Shown: in pieces, positions 46,126-58,346 of the stretch | How positions within the stretch are numbered: position 1 is the stretch's first letter | Layout of the letters: each line of letters begins with the position of its first letter | DNA from: Zizania palustris | Lineage: Eukaryota > Streptophyta > Magnoliopsida > Poales > Poaceae | DNA: 64,000 bases | Assembly: GCA_019279435.1 (NCBI GenBank) | Contig: JAAALK010000287.1 | Coordinates: 70,745,144-70,809,143, forward strand | Direction of reading: 5' to 3' | Program-made: the position numbers and the translations under genes | The notes under the pieces: generated by a model | What the model was told of the DNA's origin: nothing | The model's database searches: none | Seen by the model: the letters and a program-made list of their open reading frames with translations, nothing else

Positions 46126-49100
46126 GTGCAGGATCAGGGACTGGAGGACGTTTGGATCATGGACTCAGGATGTTCTCGCCACATGACGGGACATCGCAGA
46201 TGGTTCTCCAGTCTCACTCCCCCGAGCTCCAAAGAGTACATCACATTCGGGAACAGTGGTCAAGGGAAAGTAAGTGGCATTGGCTCAATTCGCATTTCAG
46301 ACCATTTTTCTTTAAAGAACGTTGCTTTCGTTATAAACTTGAACTTCAATTTGATTTCTGTTTCGCAACTTGAGGATGGTTTGGAGGTGCGTTTTAAGAA
46401 GGGCAACTCTTCTGTGGTTGATTCTAGAGGGTCTTTGATTTGCCAGATTTTACCTTTCGGTAAAGTTTTTCGAATTGACTTCTCTAGTTCTTTTGGCCCT
46501 TCTCGCTGTTTGATTGCTGGATCCTCCTCTGAGCTCTGGAAGTGGCATAGGAGGTTAGGTCATTTGAGTTTTGATCTGCTAGTCAGGTTGAGCTCTATGG
46601 ACCTCATCCGAGGATTGGCCAAGCTTAAGATGGAGAAGGATCTAGTTTGTCATCCCTGTCGTCATGGGAAAATGGTTGCTGCTTCTCACTCACCTGTGAC
46701 TCAGGTGATGACTTCGTATCCGGGCGAGTTGTTACATTTGGACACTGTTGGTCCAGCTCGGGTACGTTCAGTCGGTGGGAAGTGGTACGCGCTTGTCATT
46801 GTTGACGACTTTTCTCGATTTTTGTGGGTTTTCTTTTTGGAGTCTAAGGATGAAACTTTTCAGTTTGTTCATGACTTGATCTTGAAGCTGAAGAATGAGA
46901 ACAATGGTCGAATGCGAGCAATTCGCTCCGACAACGGCTCTGAGTTCAAGAACTCTCAGTTCGTCAGCTTCTGTAGTGATCAGGGTCTTGACCATCAGTT
47001 TTCTTCTCCTTACACTCCCCCACAGAACGGCGTTGTGGAACGAAAGAACCGCACGCTAGTCGAGATGGCCAGGACGATGCTCGATGAGCACAGGACTCCT
47101 AGGCGTTTTTGGGCTGAAGCCATGAACATGGCTTGCTATCTGGCCAACCGCATTTTTCTTAGAGCTTACCTAGGTAAGACCTCGTATGAGTTGCGGTTTG
47201 GCAGACAACCCAAGGTGAGCCACTTGCGAGCGTTTGGCTGCAAGTGCTTTGTGCTCAAGAAGGGAGGGCATTTGGACAAGTTTGAGTCTCGTTGCTGGGA
47301 CGGAGTTTTTCTTGGTTATGCATTGCATTCTCGAGGTTTCCGTGTTTGGAACCTCGAATCCCAGCAGCTTGTCGAGACTTGCGAGGTTTCTTTTGATGAG
47401 TCCTTGCCTTCTTTAACTCCTTCTTTTGAGCTTTCTGGTGATGATGAGCTCGGAGAGTCCGTCTTCGAGGAAGATGAGGATACTCCAGCTGCTGATGAGG
47501 GTGGGCCTTCTCCACCTCCGGCAGAGCCCACACCTTCTGAGACTTCGACTGAGGACGAGGGCGGACCTCTGATCACTTCTTCCACTTCGATCGAGCCCCC
47601 TCAGTCGAGTCCAGAGGTGCTAGCTGCTGACTCCGGTGAGGTGACTTCAGATCACCAGGGAACCTGAGCAGTTCAGCGTGATCACCCTTCAGAGCTCATC
47701 ATTGGTGATTTGACTAAGAGAACCTTGCGGTCGTCTACCTCTCTTGCTGTGTTTGCTGAATCTTCTTTTGTTGCATCTTTTGAGCCGAGAGATGTTTCTC
47801 ATGCTCTTTCTGATTCAAATTGGATTAATGCTATGCAAGAAGAGCTTGAGAACTTTGTCCGTAATCAGGTTTGGACACTAGTTGAGCCGCCACCAGGATG
47901 CAACCCCATAGGCACCAAGTGGGTGTTCAAGAACAAACAAGGAGAAGATGGGGTTGTGGTGCGCAACAAAGCTCGACTAGTTGCCCAAGGTTTTGCGAGA
48001 AAGAGGGTATTGATTTTGAAGAAACTTTCGCCCCTGTTGCCCGTCTTGAGTCCATTCGCATTCTCTTAGCTTTTGCCGCTTCGAAGGGTTTTAAGCTTTT
48101 TCAAATGGACGTTAAGAGTGCTTTTCTGAACGGGTTCATAGAGGAGGAAGTTTATGTTAGGCAGCCCCCCGGCTTTGAGAACCCTAAGTTTCCTCGACAT
48201 GTTTTTAAGCTGCAAAAGGCTTTATATGGGTTGAAGCAAGCCCCCAGGGCTTGGTATGACCGGTTGAAGCAGTTTTTGTTGGGGAAGGGCTTTGTGATGG
48301 GTTCAGTGGATAAAACTCTCTTCTTGCTCAGAGTTGATTCAGATTTTTTGGTCGCTCATATTTACGTGGACGATATTATTTTTGGCGGTACTACTAATGA
48401 TCTTGTGTCCAAGTTTTCTGAGCAGATGCACACCGAGTTTGAGATGAGCCTCATGGGTGAGCTCAAGTATTTCTTAGGGCTCCAGATCAAGCAGACCAAG
48501 GACGACACCTTCATTCACCAAGGTAAGTACACTCATGACATGTTGAAATTTTTGACTTTGGTGGTGAGCTGAAGCTGCAGATGACCCCGATGGGCACATC
48601 TGGGGGTCTGGACAAGGACGAGAGCGGCGTCAAGGTCAATGAGAGAGAGTTTCGAGGGATGATCGGTTCGCTGTTGTACTTGACGGCGACAAGACCGGAC
48701 ATTCAGTTCGCCGTGGGACTTTGCGCGCGTTTTCAGTCTTCACCACGCGCGTCTCATCAACAGGCTGTCAAGCGCATCTTCAGGTATCTCACTTATGCGC
48801 CTGATCTTGGTCTTTACTATTCAGCATCATCATCTCTTGATTTATCTGGATTTTCGGACGCTGACTTTGGTGGGTGCCGGTTGGATCGCAAGTCGACTTC
48901 CGGTACTTGCCAGTTTCTTGGTTCTTCCCTTGTCTCTTGGTCTTCTCGAAAGCAATCTGGAGTTGCTCTTTCGACCACTGAGGCTGAGTATGTAGCTGCT
49001 GCTCATAGTTAGTTTGGATGATTTCCACTTTGCGAGATTTTGGGTTGTTCTTTCCTACCAGAGTTCCATTGTTTTGCGATAGCACCAGTGCAATTAGTGT

Positions 49101-49302
49101 AGGGAAAAACCTTTGTCTCCATTAAAAAACCAAACACATTGATGTGTGCTTTCATTTTCTGCGGGATCAATATGAGAAAGGTGTCATTGACCTTGTTCAT
49201 GTTGATACCCATCATCAGTTGGCTGACATTTTCACCAAACCCCTAGATCAGTCTACCTTTGAGCGTTTACGAGGGGATTTGGGTGTTGTGTATCCTTTCT
49301 AG
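46126..49302 (+). pseudogene. Element C pol: protease region, integrase, reverse transcriptase, RNase H
   Basis: 46126-47667 has the protease start (VWIMDSGCSRHMTG), GAG-pre-integrase (WHRRLGHLSFD) and integrase (LLHLDTVGPARVRS, IRSDNGSEFKNS, QNGVVERKNRTL), then an acidic linker ending in TGA at 47665-47667. Homology continues at once in the same frame (HPSELIIGDLTKRTLRSS, TKWVFKNKQ), shifts near 48000 to another frame (DFEETFAPVARLES, MDVKSAFLNG, IYVDDIIFGG), and shifts again near 48560 (RGMIGSLLYLTATRPDI, RKSTSGTCQFLG, ALSTTEAEYVAAAHS). It ends with HHQLADIFTKPLDQSTFERL and a stop at 49302. One stop in the linker and several frame changes make it inactive. Confidence 0.9.
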
Positions 49303-50629
49303 GATATTTTGCGTCAATTTTCTTTCTTCTTTACTCTTTTCTTGAGTCCTTCTGTGTGTGTTCATATCTTGCATATTCACATATCACACTTTTGAGCTGC
49401 TTCTGTTATATGATTGAACTGTTTTACTTATTCTAGCTGGTATATGCTTTTGATTACTTGTCAATGATCATGCCTTATTTCAGTTCACTTGATATATCTG
49501 ATATCCGTCATATGCATGGCTTTTTATGCTTTAAAACTTGAAAAATGATCACCATTGCTTCTGGTAACTAGCATGTGTAGGCTGAATGTTTTTGCTATCT
49601 GTTACATGCCTTGTAGCTAGTTCCAGACTTAGATGCAAACATGCAACTTGGACATCTTTCTGCTTTATAACATGGAAATGTGCTATAAAAATCAAGAAAA
49701 ATGAAAATTCCATGCCTTTTTATGCATAACTTGAAAAGATCCAGGTGGGTTTGTTTTGTCGCATTGCATTGTTTTGGACTGCGTACCATAGCACTTTGGT
49801 ATGAACTAGGACAGTGTAATGTATGCCAAGACCAATGTCTTAAGCTTCTGATGGTCGAGTTCTGGCCTAGGCTTGACTTGGTCGGTCAGCATAAGGTTTG
49901 ACACGCAAATAACCCCTGGCATAAATGAAAAAGAGAAAAGAAAAAGCTTGAAAATTGAAATGATAACAAGTTTGCTGAAGCACTTTGATTTGGACAATGC
50001 TTATCTTGGTAGATATCAGTTAGCTTTTGCATCTCATGCTTTACCTTGCTTGTTTACTGGAACATGTGGTGATGCTTTTGTTTGCAAAAACTGAAAAATG
50101 CGTGCTAATGACTTTCTTTAGATATCATCTGTTGCACTGATCATGCCATGTGTCTTAGACAATATGTCTTTCGCTATACTTGTTAGATGTTTGTAATTGT
50201 AGTCAATCATATCTAAGAAGCATGCTTTATTCACTCCACCTGCACCCCAGTTGCATTCATCGCATATTTTGAGGGGGAGTTGCATTTCAGGGAGAGTCTG
50301 TGTCTCTTTTGAGTGCTTGATGAGTTCACTTGTCAACAAGGGGGAGAAATTTTGGGATAAGAGTTCGAGGGGGAGTTTTTGTCTCACTTACTCTTTTGAT
50401 ATCCTTGTTGATGTTTCTGAGATCGCACTCATTCTGAGCTTTTACCTTTGGTTAACCATAATGACCGCTTCTTACTTTTGTTCGGCTTTTGGTCATTAGG
50501 GTTAAACCTTTACCTTATTTTCTTCTACTTTGTTTTCTTGTGCTTTGTTTTCGTGTTTCCACAGTTGTTCGCAGGTACTGAAGAGCTGAAGAAATGAAGT
50601 GTTGACAATGCACTCATCAAGGGGGAGAT
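49303..50629 (+). promoter_or_regulatory. 3' region of element C with repeated polypurine tracts
   Basis: 1.3 kb without a coding domain. GAGGGGGAG (about 50271), AAGGGGGAGAAA (about 50338) and GAGGGGGAG (about 50368) precede the terminal AAGGGGGAGAT (50619-50629) just before the LTR. Several purine tracts in front of the 3' LTR are typical of the SIRE/Maximus lineage. Confidence 0.75.
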
Positions 50630-52271
50630 TGAGGAGCCATGCTGAATAGCGTGGGTCTCATGGCTCCAGATGTGATGAGTCATTGTCAACGATAGTCAAA
50701 GAGGACAGATGAAGAGAAGAGATCTGCTGTTTCATGGGCCACGTGTGACTCAGGTACACGGGCAGCGAGCGACTATCGGGCTGAGAGAGCTGCGAAGTCA
50801 GGCTGGCCCAATCCGGGTACATGGGCCAGAAGCAGTAGAAGACCCACTGGGCTGTTGACCAGGGTTGACTCAGGTACACGGGCGGTGAGTGATTGCCGGG
50901 CTGAGAGAGCTGCGGAATCGGGCCGGCCCAATCCGGGTACCTGGTGCAAAGTCGGTGGAGGCTTTGTCAGTTTCGACGCAAAACTGACAACCGTTGATCT
51001 TGTATCGGACTGTCCAGAAGAGAAGCTGTAGTTGCTACGAAAGCTTAGCTTCCGGATAAGTCATCTGTATCTCTAGGCCCACAGTCAGTCAATCGTGTCT
51101 GTAAAAATTCCTAAGGGCAGTTGAGTCTTTTCCTTTATTTTAGCGTCTGTAAAAACTCTAAGGGGCTGGTGGAATATTCTAGGTCATTGGGCAGCCTATA
51201 AATAGGGCCCCAATCCCTAGGGTTGGACTACCCTTCCAGAATTCACTTTTCAATCTATTGGGTCACTTTTGCTTCCTGAAGTTTCTCTCTCCTGTGTGTG
51301 CGCCGCCAGGCTGCTTGCTGCTGTTCATCCTGTTTGTTCCCTGTTTGGATGATTCTATTCCTTCTGCTTCATGTGTAGCATCTCATTATTAGCTCTGCTG
51401 TTTCATTTTGTTGCGCACAACAAATTTATTCCTGAGTTTTGGTACTTTTGTTGCCTCTGTTTTTCACGCAAGTAGTAGTAGTTCTTGTTGTTGCAAGTAG
51501 TACTATTTCTCTATAGCAACAGTACACTGGTACTATAGCTTGCTTTTTACTGTGTAGCTTTTTGATCGAGTTGACAGGGCCAAAGTCCCTTTTTCTTGTG
51601 TGAAGTCCAACTCTGTGAAGCAGGCTTCGAATCTGGATACTTCGAATCTGCAGGCTTCGAATCTGCATACTTCGAATCTGCAGGCTTCGAATCTGCATAC
51701 TTTGAATCTGCAGGCTTCGAATCTGCATACTTCGAATCTGCAGGCTTCGAATCTGCATACTTCGAATCTGCAGGCTTCGAATCTACAGGCTTCGAATCAG
51801 CAGACTTCGAATCAGCAGACTTCGAATCTGCAGGCTTCAAATATGCAGGCTTCGAATCAGCAGACTTCGAATCTGCAAGCTTCGAATCAGCAGACTTCGA
51901 ATCACCAGACTTCGAATCTGCAAGCTTCGAATCAACAGACTTCGAATCTGCAGACTTCGAATCTGCAAGCTTCGAATCAGCAGACTTCGAATCTGCAGAC
52001 TTAGAATCTGCAGCAGACTTCAAATCAGCAGACTTAGAATCTGCAGGCTTCAAATCTGAAGGCCTTGCCAAGTAACTTACTGGAGACAACTTTGAACAGT
52101 AATCTCTCAATCAATTGCTGTGATTTATTTCTGTGAAGTATTGATCGATCTGTTTACGTCTTACTGCTAAGTCTTTTGAGGTGCGTTGGGTGTTGGAAGC
52201 AGGCCATTGTTTTGAAAGAACTTTTTAGGCGCCCATTCACCCCCTCTCTGGTCGCTACTTTCGGTCCTACA
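50630..52271 (+). repeat. 3' LTR of element C, 1.64 kb
   Basis: Starts TGAGGAGCCATG, ends CGGTCCTACA, with TATAAATA at 51197-51204. Its first 0.5 kb matches the truncated 5' LTR. It contains the 15-base minisatellite 51620-52062. Confidence 0.93.
51620..52062. repeat. 15-base minisatellite inside the element C 3' LTR
   Basis: About 29 tandem units of the type GCAGGCTTCGAATCT. In the left half a 30-base alternation is visible (units with GCAGG and GCATA). The right half mixes CAGCAGA and CTGCAAG variants. Because 15 is a multiple of three, four reading frames stay open across most of it: FESAG/FESAD and QASNL-like repeats on plus, ADSKS/PADSK and QIRSL-like repeats on minus. I take these frames to be shadows of the repeat. 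Confidence 0.93.
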
Positions 52272-52276
52272 CCTTG

Positions 52277-54747
52277 ACCATGGCATATGAGAGGTGAATA
52301 TATCTAACATTGAGGAATCTATAAGTTACGACACATTAACTTATGATGAACTTTTTAGCAAGCTAAAGTCCACTGAGATTGCTAAGGCATCTCGTCAAGT
52401 ACTTGGAAACACTTTGCCTCCATCCATGGAACTTGTTTCCGGTTCTAGCAGTGGCACATGTGTCTTTGCTGGTGGTTTTGCTTTGTCGTCTCTTGTCTCT
52501 GTCACAAAAGATCAGGTGGACACCTTGGACGATGAGGAGCTTACTCTCATTGTCAAGAAGTTCACCCGATTCTATAATGATATATGAGATTAGAGGAGAG
52601 GAGGCCCTCGGGGGTGTTTTGTGTGTGGTGATACTTCACATATCAAATCTAACTGCCCTAAACTCAAAAATAAAGATGAGAATGACCACAAGCACCAAAA
52701 GAGGGACAAGAAGCCTTTCTTAAAGAAGAACCACGACAAGTTGGCTAAAAGAGCAGCCAAGGCCGCATCTAGAGCATTCATAGTTGCATTGAGCGATATT
52801 GCCACTTCTTCAAGTGAAGAGCCATGCTGTGATGACGATGAATCGCAGAAGGAGGAGAGGAAGGTGAAGGACTTCACCTGCCTTTGCTTCATGGCCGACA
52901 ACATCAATGGCAGTGATAATGAGCTAGACACAATAGAGGTAACACTATCGTATGACCAACTTTCAGTTAAAGTTGATGAACTTAGTGATGCATTGATTAG
53001 TTAGGATAGGATGCTTGTGAAGACTACTCATGAATTGAAAGAACTTAGACATAGGAATGAACATGTCTCAACTAATATGTCGTGCTTAAGTTTAAATTAA
53101 ATGATACTGAATGTGAGTAATGTTTGGTTGTCATGAGTGAGCTTTTCGAGCTACACCCCTGTCTTTAGATGCTTGCTCAAATTATCCTTTGCTTATTAAG
53201 AGTATTGAGTTAAGGGACAAGCTTGTTAAGGAACTAGAGTCTAGATTGGAAAGTGCTGAGAGTTATAAGGATGTGCAACCTGAATGTCCCACATGCACTA
53301 TACTCAAGGACAAACTTAGCTTTGCTAGAGCGCAAGTTGAGAAACTCATGATTGAGAATGAATTCCTTCTTTCTATATTGAACAAGTGTACTGAGGGAAA
53401 GGGTAGGATAAGTTTGCTCTTGGCCAAGACCAAGATGTGTGATGACAAGGCTGGGTTATCTCTAGAGTTGGGTTTTAAGAGAACCACTCCAAACAGTAAG
53501 GGAAAAATAGTGTTCACTCCACCTACTACCCTTGAGGAAGAAAGAGCTAAGTTAGACACTCCAAAAAAAGCCAAGAACCCCATCCAACCTCTCAAGAAGA
53601 AAGTACCACCTCCATCCAAGAGTGCTCCTAAGCCAAAACCAAGAGAGCCTGTGTGGAAAGCCCAAGTTTTTAATGCCCTAGCCCCCAAGAGGAGTTTTCA
53701 TTGTTCTTATTGTCAGAGGGTGGGTCATTTGATTGGTTTTTGTTTTCTTCGCATGAAGGATGAGCGACGCTCTTGTGAGTTGAGTGCATGGGGCATGTAT
53801 CATCCACCTATTGGTCTACATGAGCATGTCTCTCATTCTCGTTCTTGTTTTCGTGAGGCTCCACATATTTACTCTAGAGGATTTGTCCAACGTGTTTTTT
53901 CACCATGGTTCTTGTGGTGCTAGACTTCATGTAAGAGGTTTTTATCCTCGACAGGTTGGGAGACCTCATCTTGGTTTACAACCGTGTGCTTTTTATCATG
54001 ATTTGCATTTCACTAATGTGCAGTCTACTGCTTTTACTTTTTCCCCTCGAGTTTCTCAGTGCTAGATTCCTAGAAAGTTTTTCACTTACCTCAACATTGA
54101 GCACTGAAGACGCTTTCTTCATGTGTAGATGGCAGATGGAGGCCTATAGAATAAGTGGATCATGGATTCTAATTGTTCGCGCCACATGACCGAGAAGACA
54201 TCATGATTCTCCAGCTTTACCTCGTCCCAGCGATGTGAGTACATCACGTTTGGCAACAATCGAAGGAGTAGAGTGAAAAGTAAAGGTATGATAAGAATTA
54301 ACGAAAATTTCATTCTCAAAGATGTCGCTTTGGTTAAGCATTTGGGATATAATTTGTTGTCTGTATCTCAGTTACTTGATGAGGGCTTAGAAGTGTGTTT
54401 CAAACACGATACTTCACAAGTTCTCAATTATTCTAACGCTTTGGTTTGTAAGATTTCAAGAATTAGGAGGGTCTTTGGAGCTGATTTTTCTAAGTCTTTT
54501 GGTTCTTCTCACTGCTTAATTGCTAAACCTTCTTTTGAGCTCTATATGTGACATATGAGACTAGGGCATATGAGCTTTGACTTGCTTACTCGACTGAGTG
54601 CCCTAGGTTTGATCCGAGGATAGCCCAAGCTCAAGTTTGAGAAGAATCTTGTTTGTGCTCCTTGTCGACATAGAAAGATGATGACTATCTCTCATTCACC
54701 AATCAATGTGGTGATGACAAAACAATCCAGAAAACTTCTCCATATAG
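52277..54747 (+). pseudogene. Element B gag (C-terminal) and start of pol
   Basis: Resumes B gag after the CCTTG duplicate: SYDTLTYDELFSKLKSTEIA, zinc knuckle CFVCGDTSHIKSNCPKL (near 52615-52665), an acidic stretch, a coiled-coil-like part (53189-53400), a lysine- and proline-rich part, and a second knuckle CSYCQRVGHLIGFCF (near 53705-53750). Then WIMDSNCSRHMTE (54160-54195), DVALVKHLGYNLLSVSQLLD and RLGHMSFDLLTRLS. It stops in LLHIAMSVGT near 54750, where copia elements continue into the integrase core. Many stops and shifts are present. Confidence 0.85.
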
Positions 54748-54750
54748 CCA

Positions 54751-56178
54751 TGTCAGTAGGCACTCGACAAAGTTTTTTTTATTTTTTTGAAAATGAGCTT
54801 TGCCGAGTGCCAATGTTATTTGCACTCGACAAACATTTTTATTTTTTTTAAAACCAAAATAGATAAAAGACAGTAAAAAATTCCAATTTTTGGTATGATA
54901 TAAGATACACTGAGTTTTCATCCTATAAATGTTCTAAGTTCAAATAAATATTAAACTATCGATTTGTTTTGAAACATAAGCCATCCTTTCGCTAAACTCT
55001 AAAACATCCTCCAATATTCTCTTATTTCTAAACATCATACATGAAATCTTTCTCCATACATTTTTATATTTTTATCACAAAATCTATGTATGATATCATA
55101 ACACCATGTCAAGTTTTATAAATTTTGTTAGTTATTTAATGCATTTGCAGTTCAAAATTGGCATCTTTCAATTAAAATCCTATAAACAAATTTAATTAAC
55201 TAAAATAGCAAACTAGCCGTAAAAAATGCCAATTTTTGGTATGGTATAAGATACATTGGGCTTTAGTAGTATAAAAGTTTTAAGTTCAAACAAATATTTA
55301 AATATCGTTTTGCTTTTAAACCTAATTCATTCCATCCCTAAACTCCTAAACCTTCTTGAAGATTCTCTAATTTCTAAACGTCATAGTTGAAAACTTTGTC
55401 GAAACATTTTGAAAATTTTATGACAATATATATGTATGATATAATAAACCATGTCAAGTATCATATTTTTAGGCTTCAATTTAATTTTCTATAATTAAAA
55501 ATCCATTAAGCTCCGTATTGCCGACCAAGTGTCGCAACTTAGCTTTTTAATATTTAGTTATATTTAGTGGTAAACAGTTAAAAATGGACTCATGAACATA
55601 AATATGATTTTCTACAATTTTTAGTAAATATTTCATGTAAATGCAGTTCAAATTTGACCTAATTCGAATTAAATCCTAGAAACATGATTAATTAATTAAA
55701 AACAGCAAACTCACTCATAAAAATATGAAAAATTTCCATGGATTAACATATGTTGAATTATGACTGTAAAAAAATTCAAGTTCAAAACATGTTTACAATG
55801 TGATATGGGCTTAAATTATGTTCTAACATGAAATAATGGGTATTTCAGTTTTGCCGAGTGTTTTTTTAAATAACACTCGGCAAAACTGATCACTTGGACG
55901 CGTGGCGCACACCTTTGCCGAGTGCAAAGGTTGGTACTCAGCAAATCCTATAGTTTGCCGAGTGTTCGTTAGTGACACTCGACAAAGCATATTTTTTCTC
56001 AATCTGTTATGACGCCGTCAGGACCACCCAGGAGCGTTTTTTTTGAAACGTTTGCCGAGTGTCTTTGACGTGACACTCGGTAAAGATTAATGTACACCAA
56101 GTGTAATATGTTTGCCGAGTCCGATGGATTGCACTAGGCAAACCTTCAGTTACTCGACAAACTTGCTGTTTCGGTAGT
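54751..56178. mobile_element. Truncated non-autonomous CACTA element
   Basis: The right end, read on the minus strand, starts CACTACCGAAACAGCAAG. Subterminal motifs TTTGCCGAGTG and CACTCGGCAAA recur in both halves, and the middle (54850-55850) is AT-rich with no coding domain. The left edge begins directly with an internal motif (CACTCGACAAAG) instead of CACTACC, so about 20 to 30 terminal bases appear lost. Element B ends at this same edge. Confidence 0.75.
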
Positions 56179-57444
56179 GCCTACATGATTTCGTCTAGTT
56201 ATCGGTTACCTTATTTATCACGTTGTGTCCCTTACCATTGAATTATTAAATTATATATGTGACGCCAATAAATAAGAGATTACTTTGTTTTTTTTTTTCT
56301 GAAATAGAAGCGGCCCCCCTATTTGGAAAGAAACCGCGGAAGAGACTACCAATTCACAGCTTCAGCTAGCTCCACGTTTTCCAAAATGGAAGCTAATTAA
56401 CTGTCTCCAGGTTTCAGTTCAGTTGGTCGAATCACTAATCTTTCTCCTCGCCTACCAACCTACTGTACGCATATTCTTTGCTTCGGACGTCAACGAACAC
56501 GGTTGTGGAATCTCATCAGGTTGATCGACCCGCGTATCGGCTGCTGAGTTGCATGAGAGGGACGCAAAGGTATATGATAATAATTAATTAACAAATTAAA
56601 GCGGAAAGTATATATTCATGATGGTTCAAGATCACCAGCATAATAACTAACGATTATCATGCTAACAACGAAAAGGCAGACGATGTGAATGGACTAACTT
56701 GTTAACGTTGTTGTTAGTTCGAGACAAGAAGAAAAGAAATGGAAAATGGCTTTCGACTATGTGTATACTAAGGTACGCAGACCTGGATGTGGGGCTGCCG
56801 GGCTGACCATACCAGCAGTGGATCAATTGAAAATATTGCTCCTAGTTGCATCTCCATCTGCCGTTCTCCTCTAAATTAAAGGACAAAGTGCCTTTGCCTT
56901 AAAAAAGAGGATAAATTGCTTGTGGTTGGTTGGTCTCAGGTTGATATATAACATTTGCAATTGTTTATCTAGCTGATAGACAACTTGCACCTAACAGCAA
57001 ATACTTTTAGACCACTAAGTTAATATACATTTGGGTTTAGTTTACGTCAATGATTCTGACAAAGAAATGATTGTATTCAGTGTTTGCGCATGATGGAAGC
57101 ACAGACTCCAATGAAATGTTTGTGTTCTGAACATGTTGGCCATTGCCTAAGCCCTAAGCTGACTATTGTGAAATGTTTGTGTTCTGAACATGTTGGCCAT
57201 TGCCTAAGCCCTAAGCTGACTATTGTGAAATGTTTGTTTCTGAACAAGTTGTCAACTACTATACGCATACTGCTACCCCTTGTTAATTACTTTTTGTGCA
57301 CACATATAAACAGTGATCCATATGATATAAGCAACTCGCCGCTGTCACCTATTCTGACGATCGATCGAGGTGATCAGTGGTCACCTATTTTAATTTGGAA
57401 GTCCGGAATCGACGCCGGCTGACAGTACTGTTGTGTATAATATT
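56179..57444. other. Sequence without a supported gene, with a 57-base tandem repeat
   Basis: It does not continue element B. 57112-57245 holds 2.3 perfect copies of a 57-base unit beginning TGAAATGTTTGTGTTCTGAA. Otherwise no domain or element end is recognised. Confidence 0.6.
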
Positions 57445-58346
57445 CACTACAACAATCCGGCAAATTTCCGTCGGCAAAAGCCGACGGAAGTTAGCCCTTT
57501 CCCGACGGAGGAAGCTAACTTCCGTCGGCAAAAGGCTAACTTCCGTTGGCATTTGACCGACGGAAGCGGGTAGACGGAAATTAGCTAACTTCCGTCGGCT
57601 TCACGTGGCCGACGGAAGTTAGCGCCGAACTCTGCCACGTCAGCAGAGGCGCGCTAACTTCCGTCGGCCAGCCTGGCCAACGGAAGTTAGGTGGCCCTAA
57701 CTTCCGTTGGCTTTGGCCCTAGCCGACGGAAGTTAGCCTTTCTGCCCACGTGGCCAAAAGGAGCTAACTTCCGTCAGCTATGGTCAAAGCCGACGGAAGT
57801 TAGCTGATATTTTTTTTGTTTTTCCTGGTTCCCCTACTCACACTCACATCCAACCACAATTTATATCACATTCACATATAACATCCAAAATCACATCTCA
57901 CATCCAAAATCACATTCAAATTCACATATAACCTCCAAAATCACATCTCACATCTAAATTCACATCCAAACTTCACACATCACATCCAAAATCACATAAC
58001 ACAACTGAATTCACATACAAAGTCACAGTACACATCTGATTCACATATACCATCCAAATTCACATGCAAAGTCACATAACACATCGATATTCACATACAA
58101 AGTCACATATGTCCATACTCACTGATCGCCCACATTTGGGTCGTGGGCGCCGCCCGCTGCCTCCCGCTTTATCCACATTTGCCCCGGAGGCTCCATCCTG
58201 ACCAGGCGTACGGAAACTCTAAAGAATAGACAAAATTAGAGAACGAACTTAACTAACCTTCTAAACGCTAACTTAAGTATCTCAAGTAACGATATGTCAG
58301 GAGGTACCCTCAGGTGTAGGAGGACAAATTTCTCAGCGTTGATTAC
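57445..58346 (+). mobile_element. Left end of a CACTA element with ACTTCCGTCGGC-type subterminal repeats
   Basis: Starts CACTACAACAATCCGG after ATT. 57465-57805 carries about a dozen copies, in both orientations, of GCTAACTTCCGTCGGC, typical of CACTA subterminal transposase-binding regions. 57840-58110 is an imperfect tandem array of CACATCCAAAATCACAT-like words. No transposase is seen before the element is cut by the gypsy LTR at 58347; the right end is not in the window. Confidence 0.75.

Larger units (their letters stand above)
27546..52271 (+). mobile_element. Copia element C (SIRE/Maximus-like), containing Tekay element G
   Basis: Flanked by the perfect duplication CCTTG (27541-27545 and 52272-52276), which lies in gag of element B. 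It begins TGAGGAGCCATGC and ends CGGTCCTACA. It comprises a truncated 5' LTR, a gag fragment to 28404, the inserted element G (28405-45623), the rest of gag and pol to 49302, a long 3' region with several polypurine tracts, and a complete 3' LTR. Removing G, C is about 7.5 kb. The 5' LTR breaks at about 28045, so the primer site and the gag N-terminus are missing. Confidence 0.93.
25581..54750 (+). mobile_element. Copia element B (SIRE/Maximus-like), interrupted by element C and truncated on the right
   Basis: It has a 5' LTR (25581-27004), a primer site, gag to 27545, then the 24.7-kb element C, then gag and the start of pol from 52272 to about 54750. There the sequence changes to CACTA-type DNA in mid-integrase. 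No reverse transcriptase, RNase H or 3' LTR of B is present. Reading across the C insertion (LYAL then DHG-like YE) restores gag homology, which confirms the nesting. Many stops mark it as old. Confidence 0.85.

Noticed and set aside
51620..52062. CRISPR-like array
   Set aside because: Units are directly tandem without unique spacers, and the context is a plant LTR.
51547..52110. 187-codon repeat protein on the minus strand (ADSKS/PADSK units)
   Set aside because: A 15-base repeat keeps several frames open by itself; four frames are open at once, so coding is not supported.
57077..57422. Short frames on both strands with CSEHVGHCLSP-type repeats
   Set aside because: They come from the 57-base tandem duplication and have no domain.
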